Shown one piece after another: positions 36,051 through 48,142 of a stretch of DNA of 64,000 nt. The notes beneath the pieces are model-generated. The model saw nothing but the letters and a program-made list of their open reading frames with translations, was not told the DNA's origin and did no database searches. The translations under genes and the position numbers were made by a program. The DNA lies in NCBI GenBank assembly GCA_963920665.1, contig OY987265.1, forward strand, positions 11,289,001 through 11,353,000. The letters run 5' to 3'. Numbering within the stretch: position 1 is the first letter of the stretch; the number at the start of each line of letters is the position of its first letter. The DNA comes from Straminergon stramineum (lineage: Eukaryota; Streptophyta; Bryopsida; Hypnales; Calliergonaceae).

Positions 36051-39000
36051 TCATCTCCTCTGAGCTAAAGATGATCGTTTGTGCTGAGAGCCCCAATTTT
36101 TGGGGAGGCTGACGTTGGATTTTCGGTTAGCGTTGAATCTTTCCCCAATAGCACCACGACAGTTGGGAGCTCCACAGCGGCATGTCACGTTGGGCCCAAA
36201 CTCAACATATCTGCACAATCTCCAACAGAGCACCTTCAAGAAACAGGAAGCGCGAGCTAGGAAGAGTCTATCATAGAATAATTGATATCACAGGAAGAAC
36301 CAATGGGTGACATTTTCAACCAAGTATCAATACGTAGTCTCATCTCTTACACATGTACCAGTCAGTCAAAAGTTGGGCTTCTAAGAAATTACTTGTAATC
36401 ATAATTGAGCTCTTCACCGGCGGCAATATTTCTCCCAGCGAAAACACCCACCCTAGTTTCACCATCCACTCGCCTGCACATAGTGAATTGCTCGTTAAAC
36501 GTTCATCCTCGTCATATCATAGTTCAGATATGAAACAAACGAATTAAGAAAAAGGTCAAACCATTTTTCGAGCCTGCAGTTGGGTTGACAGCTATGGTTG
36601 AGGTAGCGAGAAGCATTGCCCTTCCTAGTGGCATCAATAATAAAATCCTTCGCAATCTCACACATGTAAAAATTGCTTATGCTTCGCCGCCCTTTCATCT
36701 CCCATAGTCGCTTCTCACACATGGCATCATCAATAACTGTCACGTGCACAAAATCCACATGAACGTCACCTCGTAGGCAATGGATGCAACCATCTTCTGA
36801 ATAAGAAAATAAGGTTTTGGACAACGGTAATCAAGTTTGATACGAATAAAACTTAATTTCAAATATTGAAAAACTCCTGCCTTACCTTCTCCTGTGTACT
36901 CGATAATGAATTCATCCTTTTTGATGGCCTCTGCAGCAAACGCACCCCAGCCACAAGATGCCGTCTGGAATCAAAAAAAAAAATTAAAATACCCATGATG
37001 GTAGACCATGATGTACATTTAGAAATGACGAAAAAAACAAAGTTCGTAGTTGCTGCTACTCAGAACATGACACGGCCACTGAATTTCTCAAAAACATCCA
37101 GAATTCTCCTGAATCTCTGTCCCCTCCTTTGTATACATATTTTGCGACCTACCAGAACCTAACACAGGACAGAATCTCACAATATCTGCCCGACATCTGC
37201 AGCGAATTCCTCGGTGAATTAAAACCTTCTCAAGATCAACCGTGTCCAGTAACCCCATCGAGAAGAAACAAGAGATCTAGCATGCGCGATTGCTAAGGCA
37301 CAAAGTTAGCGTCCACAGATCCATGTGGCGCTGATTATCTATAATAGTCGGGATCTGTTTGAAATAACCTCTCATCTGGCACAAAAACAAATTAAAAAAT
37401 CTCACCTTGAAAACCTTAAGGCGTTTGTCTTTACGGAACGGTTTGTTGGTGCACTTATGTGAGCATTTACAGTCTTTGGAGCAACTCATACTCTGCACCC
37501 TACCTCCCCACAATCTCACATAATTAACAATGCGCACAATTTCTTATCTTTACAGTCATACTTATCTTTATGGAAGCTTACAACAAGCTCAGAGATAAGG
37601 AAACAGCACTTAGAGATGCAGCGCATTTGCATCAGACTATCTTAAACTAACAGAGTGCATACCTGCATTCACAGTCATCCCCACACACGTCCTGAGTTGA
37701 CTTGCAAGAGCAGCCAACGCCATCATCCGCATCATCACGCTTCTTCTTTACTAGAAATACATCTTTAGCTTGGTCAAGTAAACCAACACTAGGGCCTTAA
37801 CAAAATCAATAATGATATGCAATATACATGATAGGCAAGAAGCACAAGCAGGGAAAAAAACAGGGTCAGAAATTTAACAAGTAGACCACTAAATTCAAAG
37901 TACAATACAGAACGAGAGTACCGATAACAAAAACTGAAGATTCAATCGTCCTTAGTGTTAGGGGCAATGCTAGCAGACTGTTTCCAGTGAAAAGGCTTGC
38001 ATTCAAATGAGACTCACTTCCAGGGTCAGAGGACCTTAACATCTACTAAAAACGCTCGTAACAGCTCATCTGCACTGTAAGCCACAAGTATGTGGTCTAA
38101 GAGGAATTTCATTTTTAGGCAATCAGCAGTTCAGATAAGTTGACACAAACACACCAGGAAGTTACATCCTCAGCATAACAGTCACGAATGATACATTGAC
38201 AGGAGGCCATCTGGTAAGCTCAGGCGAAGTCTTAGACGATCAATTTCAAGGGAAGAAAGTAAAGTAAACTGAAAAGCAAGGATACTGCGCCTGACGTAGA
38301 AGTACGGAGGAGGCTCTTTGTCATTCTCCATTACCTCCTTTATAAACTTAGACGTCAGGTTAAATTCCTGTTGAACGTCTGGCACTGGTAAGTGACGAAA
38401 TATGTCCTGCAAAAGAAGACAATGTCACGAAAATAAATTAATTGGGGCCTTAGAGAACAATCATACTAAGTTAACAAATACTTCGTATCACTTCCACTTA
38501 CTCATTTTTAGCTACACCGGAACCAGACAAGGTCGAAAGCTACAGAAGAGCTACGAGAAGCTGACCTGGCAATCCCATGTAGGCGTCTTCAGCTGCAGAA
38601 TATGAGAGAGATGCACCCACCACTCTGTGTCAGCACCCCAGCCCAATGTGCGGGTCAAAACCATCCAACCGCGCCCACTTTACCTCTATTACTTAAATGA
38701 ACAGAAAATATCTCAGGGCTCTTTTACCGTTTCCAGAAATTCATGAATTGTTTAACACTGTCCTTTCAAAGTAAATATCAATTACCGTTGTAGAAATTGA
38801 AGGTATGGGGCATAAACTTAAGATAATCAACCCGTAGAAACACGAATGACTAGAAACACTCAACTTTCTAACGTTGTGTTAAAAAAATGAAGGGCTACGA
38901 TGAGTTCAGGGCGAAAACTACAATGCTATCTCCGCAATATAATTACGACTTTTGTAAGTATACATTTCTTGACAACTAATTAGACAGTTGCGTCTTCATC

Positions 39001-42000
39001 ACTGCGAAATATGTTGCAGGACGGACTCGAAGAAATCAAGTATTCTCATATTGCAAAAGCTGGAAATAAGGTCGAAGCTGGCAAACCTTATAATCTACAT
39101 CAGAAGCATGTCGCCAGCATATAGCCCACCCAGGCCTGCTGTGGAAGAGAGTCGTGACCTCCGGACACGGAATACAATTTTCATGAGTAGCAAGGGAGCA
39201 GTTTTGGCAGCGCCACAACCTAGATCCTCGGTTTTTCCCACAGGCATAGCATACCTGTTTACATGGGGACGCACAAATTCTTAATCTGATGCTGTGTTCA
39301 TTCAATTTCATTAGCATAAATACACGATGAGTATAAACGACAGACCGTCCCAAATTATATTGATAGATCCAAAGAGCCCAAATCTTCACCTACGCTTTCC
39401 TGATTCTTGAATAGATATAAAATGATAATAGCAAGGAACACTGAAACAGAAACAACTGAAATGAAAAATAAGTATCTTACATGTTGAGGACAAATAAGTT
39501 TGCCTTCATAACTCCAAGAAACATCAGGGAGTCGAACTGCACAGCTGAGGTGGTATACAAGGTCACAGTCATTACGAGAGCAGTTCACCTTTTCTGTTGC
39601 TGTGAGCGAACCCTTGCATTCAAAACACACACCCTGTCCAAAAGACTATCGTTAATTTCAAGTGAATATCAGGTTCGCATGCAAAGGACACACTTGCAGC
39701 AGATCTAAGAGCAGTTCAATATTTTTCATTTTCAAAAAACAAATTGCAACATACTACATTTGAGATTCTAAGAGATTTAAGTAGAACCGAGTGTGAAGAT
39801 GAGAAAGTTGATACTGTGACTGATGTAAACTAACTAACACAACACTCGATTACAATTGATATTTGACAAGTGAAAAAAGGTTGCACACATCTCATTAAAT
39901 CAGGAAAATGTACAGAAAGAATCATGTGGTTTGAGGGGAACGGCGAAGACGCTGGACCAACCTCCACCTTGGCTGCCGCAGGCGCATTTGTGAGCGTCTC
40001 CTCCTCACACCTCTTCCTCTTTCCTGTCCAGCTTCCTTCAATAGTCCCTTCGGTTTTCCATTCTAGACACTTTTGAGGGTTTCCTACCACTTTTGCACCC
40101 TGTACAGACACCATATTTGAAAAGCGCTGTTTCGAACTAATATGGGCAATCCCGTTACTAGACTGGGGATCTTCCCAGACCGTTAATGATTGATCAATTT
40201 TCGAGGTGGTAATTAAGGGGAGGGGCTCAGGCTTTGGATTGTGCACCATTACTTCTGTTCTAAATTTTTTGTATGTTGAGGTAGCTTGAAGGTCATCGAA
40301 CCCTTCATCTTCAGTTTGACAAACGATCGAGTTACCAGCTGCTCCTCTCTCCACACACGCCAGAGCATTATTATCAGAAATATTTCCCAGAGGATTACAA
40401 TATTCACTTGACGTCTCCTCATGGAAGACACGAACCACAGGATTATCTGGTTCAACATCGCACGACAGAGCATTTGGCTTCAAAAGCAGGTCCATTCTCT
40501 CTTCAATCTGTACATCGACAATTGCACATGCAATATCTGCAGGATCTCGCTCGAGAAGACGTTGTTTTCCAGACGAAGCAGCTACCCTCCGTAATTCTTC
40601 TCGTATAGAGATACGATGAGCTTTCGAAAGTGGAATAGGACTTCCTCCTTGAGCTTCAATGGATTTCCAAATCTCCCCGTTTGTATGCGACCTTTCCCGA
40701 AGACACAAGTCCTTCACCACTAATGACTTTAGAGGTGGCCCCTCTTCGTCTCCGATTTCGTCATGCGACGTTTTCGGTCCCAAAAGCTCACCGCCATAAT
40801 CTTGTAACTCTCGAGATGTAACGCAGACTTCTCTCTCGTTCACAAATTTGGTTGCAGTTGTACTTAAGCAGTGCGCAGGTGTAATTACAGGGGCAGTTTC
40901 AACAGGTAAGCACTGCTCACTTGCTTCTTTTCGAGCCTCAAACTCAATAGGACTTGCACTTTTCTCTAAAATTTCAGAGCTAAGATTGGACCTCAAAACG
41001 GAAGAAGAATCATCCGTGCTCTTCGTATTCCCATCAGAACACATTGCTGTTGGTCTATTTTCAGAACTTACACTGCTAGGTCGCGCAAAAGAAGCTTGAC
41101 GATCGACACAACCGGGCAAGAGAGATCGATCCAACTGTAGAGTGAGCAAAATGATCAGTATCACAACTTGGTTAATTTCTTGTAACAGCTAAGAATAAAT
41201 GCTCAAAAATATCCACCTAGGTAAGAGCACGACAACCGATAGTTTTACGTGGGAATAATTAGAAGCAACAAATTTTAGTCCCTCTACACCATGAGATAGT
41301 ATGTAGTAAATAATACGTATTAACTGTGACAAAAGGATAATCACTCCACACATAAATTATACCCAAAATTCCAGAACATATGTTTTCGAACAAACTGATG
41401 CACTTTAACACAGAAAAAATGCCGTGAACTTAGATGAACTGCATGAGGGTAAGAAAAGATCAGAAATTAATTGCGATAGTCCACACGGGTAATACCTCGG
41501 GTAAAGATGCATGCTTTAAACCCCTCTCATTCATAGTGTGCATTGCTGTCGATTTCTTCGGCAGGCGTTCATAGACAATGAATTGTCTTGACGGAATACT
41601 AACCTGTTGCAGAAACAATAAACCATAATAGGTCACTACCAAGACAACTAAGCTATTTAAGTGGATTAAACCAGAAAACACAAGTCGATCTATAAAGGCC
41701 TAGAAACCTAACCGTAGGACAGCAATAAATTGTAACATAATAGTCCTCTGAAACATAAGGGGAGAGCTTGCCATAATTAGAGTGAGAAAAACGCAAAACT
41801 CTGGCCTGATTCTGCAGTCTTGGCCTGTAGGGATAAAGCCAACAATTACATGGTAGTTATAAAAAAAATTTGACCAAAAATACACCAGGAAGTGCACCGT
41901 AAAACCTACTGCTAGAACTTTACGGCACAGATACATCAAAAATAGACCATATCAAAATATCAAAATATGCAAATAAACTACTAAATCCAAACTTACTGGG

Positions 42001-42526
42001 AGTGTGGCAATTAAACATAATCACAAACTGATGGCATGAGAAAGCGTACGGAACGTCCATGGTCTTAACATTCTACTGAGGAAGGATTTACTGATTATTA
42101 GGCAAAAAGTATTACAAGTGTTTCGCAGAATAGCGGTAACACTAATCCACAAATATGGACCGCAATACATTGCACCGCGCACTACGGCCTGAGATTCGTA
42201 CATATTAGTAGTAGTTGGTACATTTTTAGCAGAGTAGCTCTCTCTATGATGCTCCTTGAACGCAAATCATCCACTGATAAACAGAACAGGGCAAGTCTGA
42301 CGCTGAAACAAACTCAGAGGCTGGGCAAGCACCTCTCAAACAATCATTCCAAATGCAACTGCTCAATATGCTTCAACAAGGTTGATCCGCCTCCTTCATC
42401 TTCCGCAACGCCGCGAGCTCCTGCCTTCCTTCCGAGAGTTCTGGGTAATAAACTACAGAGAATACCAATATGTGAGTGCCGAAGCAAAACAATCTTCAGT
42501 GTTCCTAAAAATCTCACAAGTGACAT
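36051..42526 (-). CDS. ASHR3: ASHR3-like histone-lysine N-methyltransferase (PHD, AWS, SET, post-SET)
   Basis: Fourteen exons with GT-AG introns, in coding order: 42526-42378 (tentative first exon), 41824-41713, 41603-41496, 41134-39968, 39633-39481, 39254-39087, 38592-38566 (27 nt), 38406-38286, 37750-37663, 37499-37406, 36964-36886, 36736-36562, 36473-36393, 36210-36051. They sum to 894 codons in frame (893 aa). Residues about 513-563 form a PHD-type finger (CFECKG...CPQH) and about 564-619 a second Cys/His module (CYACGK...CWRH). An AWS region follows (CSCKSTQDVCGDDCECR, SCSKDCKCSHKC), then SET (CGWGAFAAEAI, GEVIDDAMCEKR, YLNHSCQPNC, GEELNYDY) and post-SET CRCGAPNC. The order matches Arabidopsis ASHR3, a nuclear H3 lysine methyltransferase of the ASH1-related group. 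The 389-residue exon (residues 124-512) is Ser/Glu-rich, has no recognised domain, and makes the protein much longer than the roughly 500-residue Arabidopsis protein. The first exon is chosen by phase match, so the true start may differ. The donor at 39968 has an alternative two codons downstream at 39962. Confidence 0.9.
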
Positions 42527-43520
42527 GATGAGTTCCTTTAAGGTTTTGAAGGATTAGTCGATCCAAATATTAGGTTATGATGAACAGCATTACGATCCAA
42601 CATTAGCCAAACAGCAGTATGATCATGGACATCATTCGAAACCCAGCGGCTTTTCACATCTATAATCAATGACACCTAAGGTAACATAGATACAAGAAAT
42701 GCAAATGAACGAGAGCAAAACACTGAATGTAGACACTGTCTTCAATTAGTGAATAAGTACCAATAAACCACGAGAATTGGACTCAGCTAGAAGTCGAGCA
42801 GCTTGTACATGCCAGTGCAGGATGATCATACTCTTAAACTCTGATTCGAACTGTTCATCCTAATGTCCATACTAATTATGATTACCAACGATTCTGTACA
42901 GACCAGACGACAAACGAATCTTACAATTACTTAGACATTATCTAAATATTATCACAGAAAATTCAGAATAGAAATCGAGCTTGGGAGATCGTAAGAGATG
43001 GAGTGGACGAAAAAACTAACGAGATGCAGACGCAGGATGCAAACTCACTACACTACAGAGAATTATTCCCGTGATAATCAATCGTTGATCACATGTAAAG
43101 ATTCATCTTATAAAATTTCAATTCAACGCAACCAGCACAGGCGTGTAATAATTGTCGCAAACACAAACTCCTACTTAATATTCACAAGCAGGGCCACAGC
43201 TCACCGTCAGGATATGTGCCATAGAGGCACACAAACAGGTTCCATCCCTAAAACCAACCAGTTTCTCGATCAGACGTGCTTCCCAAGGTCACAAACGAGA
43301 CCAATCAAGCTGCATTGTCCACGCGCGTCCACCTTCGCAGGGCATGCATTGCCTAGCTCCAGCTCGGAGAAAATTGAGAACAGAACTCCAGTGATTGTCC
43401 TAAACCTAAAACCCCAGCTAAAGACGTTTTTGGAAGACAACTACGAACGCGAGCAATCAAGACCTTACGTCCCTCTAAGCTTTCGTCGTCTCATTTTCGC
43501 AAATACCTGATACAAATCCA

Positions 43521-44160
43521 CGAGCTCCCTCTCAGTCTCCACAGCGAAAAAAACACTGCCAACTGCATCTACTCAACTCACACAATCTCATCGCGACACC
43601 AAAACTCCAAAGAAAATGACAAAAAGAATTCGAAATGTCCCGCTTCTGCAATTTCAATATCCTCCAATGCATTAAACCACGGAGCTCCCTCCGAGTCTCC
43701 ACATCAAGAAAAAACACGGCCAACTGCATCGACTCTACTCACACCGCTTCAATTGTTGCACAACTCTAAAAAACTTTGCACAATAAATATCGAAATATCC
43801 TGCTTCTACAAAATCTAATTGAGCTATAAAATGCCGGAAACTCTACCTAATCCTCCTCTCAGTCTCCACGGCCAACTGCATCGCTTCAGCTCACGCAACC
43901 TCAATGATCGCACAAAATTGCTAAAAAAATTTACAAAAAAAATCGAACTGTCCTGTTTCTACCAAAACTAAATGTCCTGTAATGCCCTAAAAATCCACCT
44001 GAGCTCCCCTCTCAAACTCAACAGCAAGCAAAAAACGGCCAACTGCAGTAACTCGGCTCACGCAACCTCAATTGTCACGTCGCACCAAACCGCAAAAACC
44101 ATTAAAAACGAGGAGAGCCTAAAATTATCCTGCTTCTACAAATTTAAAAGTCCTCCACTG
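43521..44160. repeat. Degenerate tandem array, about 150-170 bp x 4, upstream of the SET gene
   Basis: Units starting near 43521, 43681, 43849 and 44001 each carry GAGCTCCCTCTCAGTCTCC-, GGCCAACTGCAT-, CTCACGCAACCTCAAT- and TCCTGCTTCTACAAA-like words in order. They lie 1-1.6 kb upstream of the tentative first coding exon, so the array is in the promoter or 5' leader/intron of that gene. Open frames in it are by-products of the repeat. Confidence 0.7.
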
Positions 44161-46055
44161 CCCTACAATCCACACGACTACCAAAGTCAATCAGAAAAAA
44201 AGGTCCGCAACGACTACCGACGCCGGATAATCACAACAAAACCCTCGCCGGCGAGATTCCTGACTGCAACTACCGACTGACAAATGCTGCACCGATTGAA
44301 GGAAGTTATCGTTGAACACGACGATGACAGTGGTCATACGAAAGCCGGAATAATGAAAATGGAAGGCAGGGATTGGGAATCCGGCCATCGCTGGTCGCGT
44401 ATTGGAACAAGAGTAAGCTCCAGGCACTTCCCGCCGAGTGCGAGCTGCCAAAAACAACGGGGAAAGTTTGAGTCATCTGGGCCGTCGGTTTGAAAATCGA
44501 AGGTGAAGATGCTATGGCGAGGTCTTCGTTGCGCAGGTTGGGGGCACTACATCCGTTACCCAAATTGGATGAAAACTGCTCATGTGGTGATGAAAACTGT
44601 TGATCAGGAGAGCATCATGATACGACATTTTGAACATGATGTCTTCCTTATTTCAATATTCAGCAGGCTCTCTATTCACATTGATCATACATAAATTTTT
44701 CACCTTCAAGCAATGCTTGCAAGACTATTATCAAAGAATCCCTCTCTCATACGCATGCAATAGCAACCATTTTTTGAGGGACAATATATCCACTATTGAA
44801 GATGTTAAATTTAGACCAAGATTTTCTCTTCTTATTGCTAAATTCTTCTTCCATTGTGAGTGATATTTCATCAAATTTTTTACCCTTCACCTAAAGTAGA
44901 GAATATGCACAATAACAATCTTTTTATAAGGACAATATATATGCTATTAGAGATGCTAAATTTGGACTACGATTTTATCTTCTTATTGCCAAATTCTTCA
45001 TTCATTGTAAGTGACTACTCATTCCAATCTTTACCTAGCCTCTCATCTCAACTAAGGAAACCCAAATGAATGACTCTCTACTAGAAAAGACACCCTTAAA
45101 TAATCAATAATGTTAAGTTGATTTGAACATCTTGATTTGGCAATTTTAAACTTAGTTGTGTTGATTCAAACATTTTTTGTTGGTTAAGTCATTTGGATTT
45201 GGGTAGGACATTCTCGTAGTGACCATTCAACATCTAATTCTTTACCTTTCATCTCAAGTAAAGAAACCAAATGCACCAAGTGCCTAGAAATTGATGCCAC
45301 TTCATCAAATGTTCTTGTTATAGACATCTCCTAAACCAATATGTACCTACTCTTGATGAAACAATTTTAGAACACCTACCCTAAAAACTCTGAACCCTCA
45401 TAACTTTTGAATAAAGTATCCAATGATGCATTCTTTTTATGGTGCATTGAAATCTCCTTTCATTTACCAATTAGAATATGATTTTTTTATCAATTTAATA
45501 ATAGAAAGTAAGCACAATAGGAAAAATGGTAGCTTCAGATATCCACCCCTCCCTTGATTTCAACTATAAAACAATATAAGATGAACCAGCCTATTACCAC
45601 TACTATTCTCAATTCCACCCTCATGTATCTATAGGTACATTTTAAAAATTTGCAGGAAAAAATGCCTACATCTAGGACTATCAAGTGATCACCCATTTCC
45701 AATCACTTAAGCAATTTAGCCTATCTATGACATGGGAAAAGTTCATTAAGAAATTTCCCTGTGTAGAAAAATAAATTTCAAAAGGATTTTATAATTTTCT
45801 AAATTTTTTCCCTTAAAAGCAAAATTATCACAATTTCTTTTCATGAAGATTCTATTTGTCCCATTCTCAATGTGTAGGCAAACCTATTTCCAACCATAGG
45901 ATGGTTCCAAAATCAATGTAAGGCTTCCAATGTACACATTGTGATCATGTAAGCTTTCAATGTACACCTCCCAAACATTTTTGTTGACCCTGGGATCCTA
46001 CGGTGCATGACTTGTAACCTACAATTCATCTTATCGGAAATGAAGCAGCCTAAAT
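44161..46055. other. Intergenic, no gene seen
   Basis: A GC-richer part to about 44560 may hold the transcription start of the SET-domain gene. After that the sequence is AT-rich with only short frames. Confidence 0.45.
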
Positions 46056-46351
46056 TACAAGAATGCAGGACACTAAATCCTGCAAACAAAGTGGGCCCCA
46101 CAAGGGCATTTTGAGTTTTATCCGGGGGTAAATGTAAAAACTGCCCCCTATTTTGAATCGTGTCTTGGGTATATTCTAAACCTTACCTACCTAATTTGGG
46201 GTCTCTGATTGCAAATACGAATTTGGAATTCGCAAAAAAAATAATGTGCAAAAAATAAAAAATTCCTGCGTTTTTCCCCCATGTCCCCATGGTAAATCTG
46301 CCCCTGCGGGGCCCACTTCGTTTGCAGGATTTAGCGTCCTCCTACAAGAAT
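46056..46351. mobile_element. Mutator-like miniature transposon with 9-bp target duplication
   Basis: The element 46065-46342 (278 bp) has about 43-bp inverted ends. The left end starts GCAGGACACTAAATCCTGCA and the right end inverted starts GGAGGACGCTAAATCCTGCA. The ends include GTGGGCCCC and differ at a handful of positions. TACAAGAAT repeats on both sides (46056-46064 and 46343-46351). Nine-base duplications and long terminal repeats starting with G are typical of Mutator-like elements. It is non-coding, so it depends on a transposase elsewhere. Confidence 0.85.
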
Positions 46352-46563
46352 GGGAGCATAACATTGTTCACCAATGTCAGGGGGGTCCCTTTTGCACCCC
46401 GGGAAAGAGGGAGCCCCCAGCACAGAAACTTACCAGTTCGTTGAAAAAATTACTGCTTCGTAAAGCTAGGCACCCGCTCCGTGAACTTCGACACCCGGGT
46501 AGAAAATATCTCTTTACTGTAGCGGTACTGAAAGTCTCTCGGAACGTTGAACAACTCCAGCTT

Positions 46564-46751
46564 TTGTTTTGTGTTTCATCTACCTGTTTCAAGATTGCAA
46601 TGTCTCGGTGCTCACCAGTCTTTTGCGAGAGTTTGCATTCACAGGAGAAGGTCACCGTTGTTTTGTGTTGCGTATACCTGTTTTGAGGTTGTGACGTTTG
46701 GATGCTCACCATAAACTTTTGCAAGAGCATGCATTCACGGGAGAAGGTCAC
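46564..46751. repeat. Tandem duplication, 94 bp x 2
   Basis: TTGTTTTGTGTT...ACCTGTTT...GGTGCTCACC...TTTTGCGAGAG...GCATTCAC...GAGAAGGTCACCG recurs with a 94-bp period and moderate divergence. Immediately downstream, GAAGTGGYAGCTTTGTT...GCGATAGGT is also repeated at about 57 bp spacing. These lie about 1.4 kb upstream of the BAH-like gene. Confidence 0.65.
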
Positions 46752-47252
46752 CGAAGTGGTAGCTTTGTTCACGATTTTTTTACGAAACGTAGTTGCGATA
46801 GGTTATCGAAGTGGCAGCTTTGTTAATGAAACACAGGTGCGATAGGTTTTTTTGTTTGGACTTCATCCAAATTTCGAGGGTTTCAACACAGTGGGTGCAA
46901 CTTTTTGAGTGGATGGCGAGAGTGTAGATCACTTGAAGCGGCTGCGACAAATCTTGAGCTCCAACGATCCTTGAGGTCTTCTTCTCCCTTAGATGTTGTG
47001 ACAGATCTTGATTTCAGGTGTGCATTCCACTCTCAAAATTGTTCCTAATTTTGTTGCATTTGGGGAGTTCAGTTTAGGGGGGTGCTTTCAAAAGTTGTTA
47101 TTATGTTGTTGCTTTCTGCACCTTGTTTTAGGGGGGTGATGCATCTAGATTTTACATTTGTAAATTCAACATTGTTCACTAATCCTTGTGCTTCAAGTCA
47201 ATTTTGTTAGAATGGAGTGATTCTTTTTCCAAATTTTTTTGCATTTGTATAT

Positions 47253-47408
47253 GGACTGCAATTCAGGATTGCAATTTAGGACTGCAATTTAGGACTGCAA
47301 TTTAGGATTGCAATTTAGGACTGCAATTTATAACTGCTATTTAGGATTGCAATTTAAGACTGCAATTTAGGGCTGCGATTCAAGACTGTAATTTAGGACT
47401 GTAATTTA
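47253..47408. repeat. 13-bp minisatellite, about 12 copies
   Basis: The unit GGACTGCAATTTA repeats head to tail with small changes (GGATTGCAATTTA, AGACTGTAATTTA) in exact 13-bp steps. It sits between the upstream duplications and the start of the BAH-like gene, possibly in its leader or promoter. Confidence 0.9.
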
Positions 47409-48142
47409 GACCCAATAGAGAGTATGTCTTATTGATGTATCACAAAGCTTCTTAAGTGATGGGTTAGGTGACTTAGGTCTCAATTTTCAAAACTCTCGGT
47501 TCAGGGATGTACCATGAAGCTTATCAATTGATGTATTATTCAATGGCAAATTCAAGATTGAATGTAATGATTGTATGTAAATGCTCTTTCTTTAATTGCA
47601 ATTCCAATTGCGTTGTTCTTCACATTTTGTCATGCCGTAGTTGCAAGGCAAGAACCATGATGAATTATTTTACAAAAAGATGTTGACATGCTAGGAAAAA
47701 TATTTAGCCAACATACATGACATTGGTACAATAGGAAAATAATTTTGAACCTCTACTTTCTTTTTCTCTCTCAATTCTAATTTCTCAAAAGAAAACTAAT
47801 ATTCTACCAAGAGATGTTTACCTTGTCCTACATTTTTGATAGTGCCTTCAATTGTTATTTAGTCAGTTCATTGCACATGAGATAATATTAATGTAATGCC
47901 TAATTTTCTATTTCACCTTTTAGGGCATCTTCTTTCACAAAATGTGATAGCTTCTTTTGTACACCATGTATGTAGTCTACTTCCTCAATTTTCTCTTTTA
48001 GTGTAAATGTTGTTTAAAAATGTAATTGTATTATTTATCTCTAATGACATTAATTGTATGTTAAATCATTTTCACCTCTTTCAATGCAGTCTTCAAGACA
48101 AGAAGCTTCAATCTAGCATAGGAAGGGTGGGATTCATTCAAC

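Noticed and set aside
36737..36803. Extra 20-odd residues before VIDDAMCE in the SET domain
   Set aside because: The open frame extends further upstream, but an acceptor at GTGACAG gives the expected GEVIDD junction without an insertion and in correct phase.
42998..43510. 170-codon plus-strand frame near the SET gene
   Set aside because: Upstream region of the minus-strand gene, without motif and next to a tandem array.
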